Assembly (NCBI GenBank): GCA_019055375.1
Contig: JAHQIW010007237.1
Span: 558,001-622,000, forward strand
Reading direction: 5' to 3'
DNA: 64,000 nt
Source: Parelaphostrongylus tenuis
Lineage: Eukaryota > Nematoda > Chromadorea > Rhabditida > Metastrongylidae
Within the stretch, counting starts at the first letter, position 1. Every line of letters begins with the position of its first letter. Below the pieces are notes generated by a model, which made no database searches, had not been told where the DNA came from, and saw nothing but the letters and a program-made list of their open reading frames with translations. This document shows positions 43,601 to 53,752 of the stretch, in pieces. The position numbers and the translations under genes were made by a program.

Positions 43601-46600
43601 GGCAGAGCGCTGGAAGAATTGTTGAATCGAAAAGGTTAGCGCGTTGTTTTGGGTCCGATATCTAGCCGGTAGTTTCTTTAAGAAGGCCAAATGCAGCCCA
43701 CGCTGCTTTTCTTCTTCTGTCAAGTTTCTCTTCAGTGCTGTTCTCCGTGTCCCTCGAACGCCCAAGTACACTCATGAGGTGGTCTCGTTAATCAGAGAAT
43801 CATCCACTTTAGTTTGTTCATCATCAAACCGTTGTTCTTCACGAACATGGTCTTCATGCGATTCATGCGTACCCCCGTCTTCTTCAGCCTTTCGCTAAGT
43901 TTCATGGACATCGTCTCTGCTTCATTAGTCTTCTCGAGAACAAAACGATGTTACGCGAATCGAAGGTATGACAGGAATTTTTTACAGATGCTCATGCTCT
44001 TCTCGTCCCAATTGAGCGACTTCTTTATCCAGTGCAACGCGGTGGTGAACAGCTTTGGCAATATCGCACTGCTTTGCCAACCCCTTTCCCATTAGATAAA
44101 GTAATAAGTTAATGAAGGAGCTGTGTTTTTGTGGCGCAGTTCCGATAATATTCTGATAGAGTTCTCATTTAGGACGGATCCACTTCCCAATCAACGAGCA
44201 CTGTTAGGACTACGCTTGTTTCGAAGCTATCAAATGCTTTTTCATAGTCGACAGAAGTTAGAATTAAGAACAGTTGGTGTTCCCCACAGACTTCTATGAC
44301 GCTCGACACGTTTTGATGTGGTCTAAATCGGCAAACTCAACAAATTCCCTGTCCTAATCTTGCTTGCTCGACTAATTGTGTCTCATCCAATATTCTCGAT
44401 ATGCGCAAAAAAGATATTCTTCGTAAAGGATCGTAAAGTATGCTCAACAAGCGAATTGCACGATAGTTGCGAAGATCTTTTCGGTCATCCTATTTGTAGA
44501 TCACGACTGTACGCGATGTTCTTCACTGGTCAAGAATTCATTCCTTTTGAAGATAACACGTTACATGTGCTGCAAGAAATACATGTGAATCATGGCCTCC
44601 AGATCGGCAGCGATAGGTTCTTATCTGTTATTTGGCCACAATTGAGAATTGGATCCTATTTCCTGGAAAGTAATTTTGCATTAGACTGATAATAATCACT
44701 CGAAAGCTTGAAGCTTTAGATAATGTGCTACGTACTCCTTTTTCGAAAAGACCCTCTCATAACGCTGTGAGATCCAAAAAAAATACTATGTTTTACATCG
44801 ACTGCGCACTTTACTGTTACTTCGCCGGACGCACGGAAAGTACATGAACGTGTAGAGGAAACCTGCTGGTGTCAGAATAAAACGTTTAATCTGCAGTTCA
44901 CTTCGAAGCGGAAAAACAATTACCAACTGAATAACAAAAATCATCTTTCGCATGTGAGTCGCTCTAACGCTATCGATCGATCGAAAGCGCGATACCGCAT
45001 CGAATCTAAGGCCACCATGCACCCCGACCATGGATTAGCCGCTAAACAAGCGCGCCGAATATGTGAAGCTCGATCTTATTTTCCCTTTTACACTGCAGTG
45101 CAGCGGTCTTTCCGGAAAGTAAGCACAGCGTTAGAATGGTCGAGAATTACGCAGTCGAACGACTCGAACTACAAAGGGTATAATCCTGAACGAATCACGC
45201 GGATTATTCTTTAGTAAAGATTACGGAATCCGAGACAGGGATTATTAAAAATAGTGTGCTTTCGTGATCCCATCTTCAATCATCAACAACACTATGATCA
45301 CACAGAGTCCGACGGCACTTCTTTAGGCTGGATCTTTTTGTGCTGCTTTCAACAGTTTCTTCTGCCTATACCGATGTAGACCCGATGCAAAGCTCTTCTG
45401 CAGCCGGCATCTGATATGAGTCGAACTAAATGTATAGCGTTAGGATTAAGGCTCAAATTCCTTCTCTTCTTGAGTAATTTTTTGTGTTAAAGAAGATACG
45501 ATTGAATCATCTCGATTGGATGACTGAAGCTATGTCGAAACACCTCTTGAATCCTTCGACAAACATCTCGTAGTCTCCGATCGGATCATACTTAATAAGC
45601 TAGTTTCGGCTGAATAGACTTCGCTCAGATGTTTTCGTCGTGAACGCTTTGACAACTTCTTTCTAGTCGGTAGCATGAATCCAGTTTACGGCTGAATCGC
45701 ATCTTCGCCCGAAGAAAACGGTGATCAGAACCACCACAGAATTATGCTACTACAAATTTTCGGGAAGGCACCATCTTCTGTTTGTAAGAATATGTTCCGC
45801 GTGCACGACGTCGCTAAGCGACTCCCACGTGCGGCGGCGGTGTTCTCTCTTGTGAAGAAATGAATTTCTGTGAAAGAGACGTGCTGCAGACAGAAGTCCT
45901 GCGAGACGGCTTCTATTCTAATCTCTTTCTTCTTGAACAAACTTTCCATTTCTATACTCGCTCTCATTAGCCTTGCCTATTCTGGCATTATAGTCTCCGA
46001 CAATGTATTTATAATAGGACTTATCACTGTGGATAACTTCCTCAAACTGATAACAAACGCATCTAATTGGTGTTCATCAGCTGCATCGGTTGGCACGTAA
46101 CAGCTGATGATAGTGAGCCTCCTACTGCTCTTTAAATTGAAGTCGAAGGATGGGTCAGCGAGGCGAAAGGGTTTTATAGCAGTCGACGAAATGAGCCATA
46201 GGATGATAAACGACAAAGTCTACGCTGCCAACATTTAGTAACGGGGTTTTTTTTTTCGACGAATCACGAAAGTTCTCTTGTTCAATTGACGTATGTCAAT
46301 GTTGCTCTGTTTAGTTTCTTGTACGACGACTACATGGAGTTTTTTGCGGCTTGCTCATTCGAGAAGTGTGTGAAGATTGGCGCCAGTGGAGAATTTTCTT
46401 GCAACATATGTGCAGAGTAGGAAGCAATCTCAATGCCGTGTCGTTTGAGTGTTCAACAGATCCTGTTCCATCGACGTCCTACTTATCCCGTGATTTTGTG
46501 GCCTCTCACCGGTCGCCTTACCGCCTGAAACCACAGACGGGAGAACCTAGTGTGTGGCGTACTGAGGCTGGTTTATTGATGTTAATACAGTTTGGTCTTT

Positions 46601-49600
46601 CTTGGGTTCGTGACCTAAGCTTGCAAGAGCGATTTCAGGTCTTCATAATCTCAGTAGGAATGGAAAAGTTAGCCCGACCACTCAATGATGTACGTGACGA
46701 AAATTACACATTCAGAAGAATATTCAAGGCGAATCCACTGTTCAAAAAGAATCGAAAAAGCGAGAGATTGAGAAAATCAGGGCCCATAACAGAATTTACA
46801 GCCTCGCTGATATCGCAAGGATCTTCGTGTAAGACATATCTCAGTCTTAATTGTTACATAATGGACGAATTTTATGTGATGACAGGTTAAGATTGAATGC
46901 AAAGTTATATGGACTATCTGCGCAAAAATTTTGTTACATTACTGTCATGTTACACCTGTATTTTTCGAGGAAGAAAAATACGGTCATAAGTGATTTCAAG
47001 AATTGTAAGCGTATAGGCAGCACATTGTAGACGTCCTAAACCACATCAGGGCTGTGTTCTTAAGATAGCCATTTACGAATCCTGAATGTGCAGCGAAATT
47101 GCAGGCAGCTAGGCTTTTCCCAGGTGGAGGACAGCGATTTACCAAAAGCCACAAGAATGATATGATATTCTTGAACGTCAATAAAATTACGAGGTGGTCT
47201 GCCCTGCTGTCTCTGATGCTTTATACGACCTACCACAATCTAGATGTCTGCAGACAATGCTCCACAAACATGTATGATTGCGTTCGCATAGACCAAATTT
47301 CGGCTTCGACTGAACAAATCATTCAACAGTCAGGTTGAAGACTCCATAGACGACACTGCTGCTTTCTTCCCAACAAAGAATGCAGGGAATGGGAGAGATA
47401 TAGAAGATCACCTCGAGAGTATTTGACTGAAGGAATGAGTCGAGTTCAAAGTTCGTGCGCATGCCCAGTGTCGCTACGATGAATGATGTTCCTAAAGCAG
47501 AGCTACCTGATGTATAGAATTCTTGTACCCACAAGACGATGGGGCAAAATCTCTTCTACAATCTACAGAGGTCCCAACTCATGGACTACACATTTAGTCA
47601 AAGCATTGTTGAGAATTGTCAATGAACTGACAATACATGCAGTGGTGCAGTATCATTTTCAACAAGCGATTCTTGCTTCATCTTCCAATCACTGATAATA
47701 ACTTTCGAACAACGCATGAAACAAGTGGATTTGAACTGAAAGATTTATATCGTATTAACCTTCGCACATTTTAATGAACTTCATTGGATTTTAAAATCAG
47801 TACGCCAACGTGGACAGTAGACAAGTACATTTTGTTCACACACAGGAGTTTTATATGCATTAAAAAAGAGAAAGGGAGAGGAGAGGGATGCGAGGTGTAT
47901 AGAAAAACATCGGGCCAATAAAAAGAAAACACTGGGCATCTTCCTCAAAACAGGGAATGACCAAATTAGATAATGAACATTGACCACGACTACCGAACCG
48001 CGACATGAGCCTCAATCGCCGCCATGCTGTTCCAAATTGAAGCTGTTAACACAAACGTTTGCATCGTTGTAGCTTCAGTACGATTAATATTGATCTAGTG
48101 AGTGATGACAATTCACTCAACTGTACATCATGAATGATCCATATGGATCAGAGTGCGCTGATGTTACTGCAATATGTTCATCACTTATATGAACATCACA
48201 GCCTACAAACGTATGTCATTAATAAGGAAACAAAATAATCAAATCTGTGCTGAGGGTAGCACACGATTGACGACAAATTAGAACCAAATGCCTAAGTACT
48301 CATAGTTATGAAATATAACCACAAGAATGCTGAGTACGAGCAAGATTTGGAAACTGATGCATGGTCGCTCATATCTTAGCATTCCTGAAATTATATCGCA
48401 AACTTTACCTTGCCGTTGATAAAATAACTTACACAGCAAGTAGAAGTCAACAATGTAAGTTCTTACTGCAACATGTAAAAGTATAAAACTACAAAAATAC
48501 CAGCCAAAGAGCAGTCGAGTGTATGACACTGTACATTCGGTGATAATTCACTTGACTTACAATGTAAATTGTTCTTCGTCACTTACCTCTTCATAGGGAA
48601 AGAAGTGGCACCCAAGAGGAATAGCTAAAGACTAAAAGACGAAGGGTTCTGCCCGACTGACGAGACTTTACGGTCGAAACACGTGTATCGGGCTGTACAA
48701 GAGCCCATTAACAGACCACATGACATATTGGCTCAAATAATAATTATGAGATAAACTGAAATTTGACCGTGGCTTTGACAAAACTGAAATGAAGGTATGA
48801 TGCAAGTTCTTTTGGTACTTTTTCGTTACAAGGCGATAAGTGAACATGCGATTCCATTTGCTAGACAGGATTTTTTCATAAGATTGTTACTATTCATTCG
48901 AAAGCCTTTCTCGCTAGTGCGGTACGTGGCCAGGTTTTTAAAAAAAAAATTTTTTTAACGTTGTTGCAGAGGGGAAACCTTTGTGTTCCATACATGCATT
49001 TTCCTCGCAAGACAAAGCTCTTTCTTTAGACTACTAATAATCATTCGATAGCGTAAATTCAAGGACTCCAATGCTGTGCTTATTTTCTGCAAAGACCGTC
49101 TCTCTGCAGTATAGCAGGGAAAATAAGATTGATTCACAAACGCGATCATGTGTTAACTGACCAGTTCACGTGCTGCGGGGTGGGGTGGCAAGGAGGGCTG
49201 GCGCGATCTCGATCAATTGCCTCATATAAAAATGTGATGCTTGTTATTCAACTAGGAATTGTTTCTCCACTTTGAAAGAAACTCCAGATTAAACGTATGA
49301 CTCCGATACTACAAGATTTTCTCTACATGTTCATGTACTTTCGTGCTTTTAGCGAGTAATAGTTGAATTGCACAGCCGATGTGAAACATAACTTTATTTT
49401 GAATTTCACAACTTTATAAAAGAGTCCTATGAAAATGATCACTAATATTCTGAAGAAAGAGCTCTGTCTTGCGAAAAAATCAAGTGCGTGAAACACGAAT
49501 GTTTTCCTTTCGCTGGAGCGTTGTAAAAATAGTCTTCTCAAAACGGTTAAGTACTGCGGTAGTCAAAGATTTAAGCTTTCGAATGATTACTAACTTTCCT

Positions 49601-52600
49601 AAAGAAAGTTGTTCTCCAGGAATTGAAGTCAAATATTCATTTGTCGACTTATAATGGTCATTAACCGTTTTTCGGTAATAGGAATACTAAAGCAATCATC
49701 AAAAATTGTCTAAGCTTATGTTTATGATAATTAATCTCTCAGATACTCTCATGCAATGCGGATTGTGGCTCTTGTGGCTCAAGAATTCTGCGACGGTACT
49801 GTCCTGAAGGATGCTCTTGCAGGTATACGAAGATTTAGAAGCAATGCTTCTAAAACTTGTATTCAACAAGGTGTATTTGAGATTTTCGTTTATCTATAAG
49901 CCATGTTAATCTGATAGCATATTTTGAGCCTTCCAGAGGTCTGGTATGGCATCTCTAGTGCCAGACGCACGCTTCGATTTATTCTCGCAACCGATCCTCT
50001 AGAACTAAGGGTAGCGGAGACCGTGCATGTTTCATCGCAACCGTTCCCCTAGATAGCGGCGCGGAACAAGCATCGCTGAACGTTAAGTGAATAAATCACT
50101 CAACATTACAGTGATTTACATACGACTGCTCATGGCTATTGCTTTTTATTCTACTCTTTTTGAGACCTCGCACAAAATTCGATATAATCTAATAGCATAT
50201 TTCGACTCTTGTAACTCCGTTTCTACACTAAGGAAGAAAAAGCAACTGAAACTTGAGATTGTAGAGAAATTTCTGCTACTGTCTTAGAACGTTTGAAAAA
50301 GAAGCAATTCCACATTAACTCATTTTGCCTAAGAAAATTGGACTATCATACTATTGCAAATTAGTGATAATAAGTTGAATTCCGTTGACCTGTTCGGGTG
50401 AACTTTCAGAGGTGAATCGAGGAAAGAAGAACGATGCAACATTCAGGTGTGCCATTACCCGAAACCATCTTGTTGTCCACCCTTCAAATTAATGACGATC
50501 GAAGGAGAATTTGCGTGCGGACCTCAACATGAAGTTAGTTTTCTGCATTGTCGGGGCATAGACGCTAACAGACTTTCTTGAAGCAGGAACGAAATGTCAA
50601 ACATTTTCAAAAAGAAAGCCAAAACAAAGAAGCCAGGATTTTGCAGATTAGGGAACTCATCCAATCCAAAATCTAAATGCCTATTTCAAGCATAGCCGCA
50701 TGGTCAATGCCGAATATCACGAAATTAGCGTATCTATAGACTTAGCATTGAGGAGCATTATGGAAGCATGTCCCTGGTTCGATCACCCCCTGTTAGTCAC
50801 AATGTCCAATCAAGAGTCGACAAAAAAGGGGCGGACACGTCACCATAAATTGTATATGCAAAACTTTTCACGCATTTGTTTGTTTAAGTCGAATACACAT
50901 CCTGCCATCTCTAATCTGTCTAATAGAGGGCGATATATGATAGGTGACACATCTCCCAGTACTGATCATTGCCTAGCGTTTTACTCTCCAACTTTTATTG
51001 GCTGAACATGTCAAGATTAAGCTTTCCATCGGGACACTCAAACGAACAGCGGATTTTGCTGGACACTGATCGAGCACATTTCATAGCATACCTTCTTCAC
51101 ATGGCTTATCCATGTGCGCGATTCCAGCATCTGTCGAAGAACTGTTTCTCGAAGCTTGTCATGCCCACTATTTTACAATCAATTTAACAAATATGTATAT
51201 AATTATGAAAATGGCTAGTATTAATAAGCGTTGAATGATCTGGTTGTATTACATGTACAATAGCCCGTCAAATCTTTCTTACATTTCTTTCCAGATCTTA
51301 ATTTCAACTGTGGTCTTGAAATACACGGATCCAGTCCTCGAAAATATAGTGAACGCAAAAATTTTTGACTAACTCACTAGCTGAATGCATAATCATCACA
51401 CATCGCAGGATCGAATTCATTCAATGCAGTATCGTGAGACTTTTCGGCAATTTCGCCTTCTTCAGTATCTGGAAAAGTCAAATTAACATGAATTCTACTC
51501 ATCTAAGCACTTCCGTGATCTGAGCAGAAAATCTCAATACATAAACTTCATGCGTACAGTAAACAGCTTCTTCAGACACTTATAGTTTCGTTCTTTACAA
51601 CTCCTCCATTGTACAAGCCAAAATTCCATCATTTCGACGATGTCTGATGAAATCGAATACATGGCGTCTCCCTGGGGGGACTGATCAAAGCCGGAAGGGT
51701 ACTTATATGTTATACGCGACAAATGAAAAACTGATCGCTCTCGCTGAATAAGAAATTCTCATAGGAGTGTTAAATAATCACTCGACAGCTTAATCTCTAG
51801 CTACACCTCGACGTAAAAGACTTTGAAAACACCCTTTTATGTCGCTACGATATTCAAAATAAATTATGTATTACACCTCCACGCACCATCATTTTTCTCA
51901 CGCGTGTAATTCGCTGGAAGCACAAGAAGCACGTGAATGTATAGAGAAAGTTTCGTAGTATGTGAGTCAATCATTTACATAAAGTTTCTTTCAAAGTGGA
52001 GAACAATTCCCAATTAAAACTTCCAATTAAAAACAAGTTGCATTCCACATGCCAAACCGGATCGATAAATCGCCCCCTTCCCCCGTCCCCTCCCAGCCCC
52101 TGCCGTGAGTTGGCCAGTATACAAGGTCGCAAATATGCGAAGCTCGATCCTATTTTCCGTGCTAAACGGCTGTGAAATGGCCTTTTATAGAAATTAAACG
52201 GAGTGTTGGAATTACTGGAATCTACGCTATTCAATGATTACTAATAATTCAAAGAAAGAGCTCTGTACAGCGAGCTGCTAAGCACAAGTTTTTCCATTCT
52301 CATTCTTTCCAAAGGTTCTACAGCGCTGAAAAAAAAAAGAGCTTTAACAAGAAACAGACACATTTTTGAGTTCTTTGAGACGTGCTATCAAAAGAGTGCC
52401 AGCACTTCAAGAGTAAGAGCTCTCCAGTAGAAAATATCAGCGAGATGAGAAAAAAAAACGCGTGGCCGTGCAAAACATAATTTTATTATGAATTCTGAAG
52501 CGCTATTAGGGTGTTTTCAAAAACCGGCTACTGCTGTACTCAGAGATTTGAGCTTTCGAATGATTACTAACACTTCAATGAAGAGTCAATGTCCAGAGAA

Positions 52601-53588
52601 AGGGATCGGTTTTTCATTTGTCGCTCTCTAACATAAAAGTACAGCCAAAAGTTCTATCCCTGCATTCAATGTACAGTTCTTTTCCGTTATCCGGGAACAA
52701 ATGAGTATTCAACCCCATTCGCTGGACAAGAACTTTTCATGAAAGTGCTAGCAATCATTCGAAGGCTTGAATTTCTGCTTAGTGCGGTACATGACCGTTC
52801 CGAAAAGAAAAGAATGAAAAGAAACGCTTCGGCGAAAGAAAAACATTTGCGTTCCACATAGGCATTTTTCTCGCAAAATAGAGTTCTTCCTCCAGATTAT
52901 TGATAATCAATCGATAGCGTAAGATTCAGCGATTGCAGTGCTAAGCTTATTTTTCTAAACAAATCGTTTCTCTGGATTCGAATATTCATTGCCGCCGCCT
53001 AACGGAAAAGAAGGCATTGCACTTTTAGGCACTATATTATCTGTCTTCACATTTTTTTCTCCTTTAGGCGTATCCCAGTACTTTTAGCATGCATCCCAAT
53101 CTTCGTCTTATTTTAGAACGCCGAGAATACTGGCTGAGCGCGTCTCCTAGAATTCTCGAAGATAACCCAGCCGTGAAGTTCCAAAAAACGTTCGTTGTTG
53201 ACTGTCGCAGGGTGTTGCAGGATGAGGTAGGACCCCACGCGCGTTGCGACGAGCATCACAATCACTTGGCCACGGCTTCCCCTATTCAATGAAATGAGCT
53301 ATGTACGTTTATTACGCGTGTTGTTGAGAATTGATGCCTTCAGGCAAATATTATTGCATTCATGGACAAATTCAAAGCAGACAGACTAAAAGGAAAATTG
53401 TCACCAGGGTCAAAGAGAGACCATCGCTGGAAAACTTACTGAAAGGTACGTACTTCTGAAGGTGTTCATTTGATAGAACAAAGATTGATCGTAATTATGT
53501 TTTAGGCGAAAGTGCAACGCGAAGCCATTCATCAAGAAATCTACAATACCGTTTTTCTCCACGGCATAGCGAGCTTTTTTGTCATTGA
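39278..53588 (+). CDS. secreted thrombospondin type-1 (TSP1) domain protein
   Basis: Core exons: 41743-41837 (ends N-C-S-W-T-K-W-K-E), 49743-49822 ([13 protein letters not shown] then Y-C-P-E-G-C-S-C) and 50410-50533 ([10 protein letters not shown] then [10 protein letters not shown]). Joined in phase they give a complete TSP1 module: W-x-x-W, CxxxCGxCG, R-R-Y-C, G-C-S-C, C-N, C. TSP1 modules are extracellular disulphide-bonded adhesion units. A possible first exon, 39278-39413, starts with Met and has a signal-peptide-like stretch ([10 protein letters not shown]) and matching phase 1, but it lies inside unit B, so it is less certain. Likely downstream exons are 51295-51348, 53344-53445 and 53506-53588 (TGA); the join after 50533 is unresolved. 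Introns are long because of inserted elements. Confidence 0.6.
39689..39880 (+). CDS. possible small secreted peptide, 63 codons
   Basis: The frame begins [16 protein letters not shown], a signal-like or membrane segment of about 18 hydrophobic residues, followed by a short hydrophilic tail and a stop. No dibasic processing sites or cysteine pattern. It could be chance in AT-rich DNA. Confidence 0.25.
   Translation: MLPVKTGLLVILLIFLRGFLLVFSSFKLNTQRYQKILQPRMNSPYSNENTLYTRLSDFNHLNA
40570..40656 (+). other. presumed last exon of the unit B gene
   Basis: Resembles 26985-27068: a CAACAACAAC start and an I-C-S-I-S-H-E-E ending at TAA, against I-C-N-S-T-I-E in unit A. Two bases are missing after the TGTGG block relative to unit A, so one of the two copies is out of frame. 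Confidence 0.4.
41004..41046 (-). ncRNA. hammerhead ribozyme (copy 8, left arm)
   Basis: Stem I ACCCGA/TCGGGT (6 bp), CTGACGA, stem II GA/TC with one further mismatch, GAAA, the ACACGTGT palindrome and A (GUA triplet). All core bases are intact. Confidence 0.75.
41339..41381 (+). ncRNA. hammerhead ribozyme motif (copy 8, right arm)
   Basis: Core CTGACGA, perfect stem II GAC/GTC with a TGTAAG loop, GAAA and ACACGTGTA are intact. Stem I GCCACA/TCGGGC has two mismatches. Confidence 0.55.
41743..41837 (+). other. TSP1 gene exon with W-x-x-W start of the module
   Basis: Acceptor GTGTTTAG, donor GAG/GTAAAC. It codes R-C-V-T-T-T-T and N-C-S-W-T-K-W-K-E, ending in phase 0. An alternative acceptor 12 bp upstream (CCTTCAG) keeps the same frame. 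Confidence 0.65.
41838..43099. other. intron of the TSP1 gene, nothing recognised
   Basis: AT-rich, with no frame or repeat I can name. Confidence 0.4.
43100..46400 (-). mobile_element. RTE-type non-LTR retrotransposon, decayed and interrupted
   Basis: On the minus strand, 5' to 3': endonuclease motifs H-V-V-V-V-Q-E-T-K and D-I-R-Q-L-N (about 46350-46270), [12 protein letters not shown] (about 46100), [13 protein letters not shown] (about 46000), L-L-K-A-A-Q (about 45350), then reverse transcriptase I-V-L-F-S-R and T-N-E-A-E-T-M-S (about 43940-43890), Y-L-G-V-R (about 43770) and [10 protein letters not shown] (about 43370). The catalytic F-A-D-D box has been reduced to F-A plus a frameshift. 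A family-2 foldback element (44690-45225) splits it. It lies in the TSP1 gene intron, opposite in orientation. Confidence 0.8.
44690..45225. mobile_element. family-2 foldback element inside the RTE
   Basis: Shares CACTCGAAAGCTTGAA, CTCATAACGCTGTGAGATCC and GCTCGATCTTATTTTCCC blocks with the copies at 48.8, 51.7 and 52.1 kb. RTE sequence continues on both sides. Confidence 0.55.
46401..48470. other. intron of the TSP1 gene, no recognised content
   Basis: A 179-codon plus-strand frame (46351-46890) begins opposite the RTE 5' end and has no family; not called. The rest is unassigned. Confidence 0.4.
48470..48785. mobile_element. hammerhead-element copy 9 (right arm and centre)
   Basis: The right arm matches copy 8 closely (GTATCGGGCTGTACAAGAGCCC, CATGACATATTGGCTCAAAT). 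The left part corresponds to the centre of copy 8 (CCAGCCAAAGAGCAGTCGAG); the left ribozyme arm is missing. Confidence 0.7.
48651..48693 (+). ncRNA. hammerhead ribozyme (copy 9), best-preserved
   Basis: Stem I GCCCGA (48651-48656) pairs fully with TCGGGC (48688-48693). Core CTGACGA 48657-48663; stem II GAC/GTC with a TTTACG loop; GAAA at 48676; stem III from the palindrome ACACGTGT (two pairs and a four-base loop); cleavage expected after A48687 (GUA). No core base deviates. Known hammerheads with such short stem III often cut as dimers. Confidence 0.88.
48835..49660. mobile_element. family-2 foldback element
   Basis: The left part (TTTGCTAGACAGGATTTTTT, ATTCATTCGAAAGCC) and right part (AGCTTTCGAATGATTACTAA, CATTTGTCGACTTATAATGG) are inverted relatives. 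It ends about 80 bp before the TSP1 exon at 49743. Confidence 0.55.
49743..49822 (+). other. TSP1 gene exon with the CxxxCGxCG motif
   Basis: Acceptor ATCTCTCAG, donor GCAG/GTATAC. Eight cysteines fall in 26 codons; phase 0 in and phase 2 out, matching the exons on both sides. Confidence 0.75.
49900..50205. mobile_element. hammerhead-element copy 10, decayed
   Basis: Left arm AATCTGATAGCATATTTTGAGCC and GTATGGCATCTCTAGTGCC; right arm relic with ATATAATCTAATAGCATATT. The ribozyme core has been lost. Confidence 0.5.
50410..50533 (+). other. TSP1 gene exon with the C-C-P-P segment
   Basis: Acceptor AACTTTCAG; phase 2 in. It codes the end of the TSP1 module and then P-S-C-C-P-P-F-K ... F-A-C-G-P-Q-H-E, a second cysteine group. 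Donor GTTAGT, or 4 bp further on, which would change the phase. Confidence 0.7.
50534..51696. other. TSP1 gene introns with a candidate exon 51295-51348
   Basis: Exon 51295-51348 has a strong TTTCTTTCCAG acceptor and in phase 1 reads [16 protein letters not shown]. Its join to 50533 needs the alternative donor. The rest is unassigned. Confidence 0.35.
51697..52643. mobile_element. family-2 foldback element, complete
   Basis: Starts GGGTACTTATATGTTA and ends with the inverse TAACATAAAAGTACA. The ends (51697-51860 and 52480-52643) match as inverted copies, including GCGACAAATGAAAAAC on both sides. 0.95 kb, non-coding. Confidence 0.7.
52714..52990. mobile_element. family-2 foldback element, partial
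   Basis: Shares CATTCGCTGGACAAGAACTT, CAATCATTCGAAGGCTTGAA and AATCAATCGATAGCGTAAGA with the copies at 12.1 and 48.9 kb. The right end is missing. Confidence 0.5.
53045..53285 (-). repeat. tRNA-derived repeat (SINE)
   Basis: Related to 15684-15890 and 27500-27690. On the minus strand the 5' end reads GAAGCCGTGGCCAAGTGATT, a tRNA-like A box. Confidence 0.55.
53344..53588 (+). other. candidate last two exons of the TSP1 gene
   Basis: Exon 53344-53445 (K-Y-Y-C-I-H-G ... [14 protein letters not shown]) and exon 53506-53588 ([10 protein letters not shown] then E-L-F-C-H and TGA) join in phase 1. Basic and low in cysteine. They end 165 bp before the convergent exoc-8 stop codon. Confidence 0.45.
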
Positions 53589-53752
53589 TTAGAAAGCAGG
53601 AGCATTTATACTGATGTCAATTAACGCACAAAGCGGTGACGAAGCTGAAACGTAACGATAAGCAACGAAGACATAAAACTTTCCTATCGATTTAAAATCA
53701 TGCGATATTTAGAAATCACAGTGATACACATGTTCATAAAACTATTCATCTT

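Noticed and set aside
46351..46890. 179-codon plus-strand open frame
   Set aside because: Begins opposite the endonuclease start of the minus-strand RTE element and continues into unassigned DNA; no recognisable domain.
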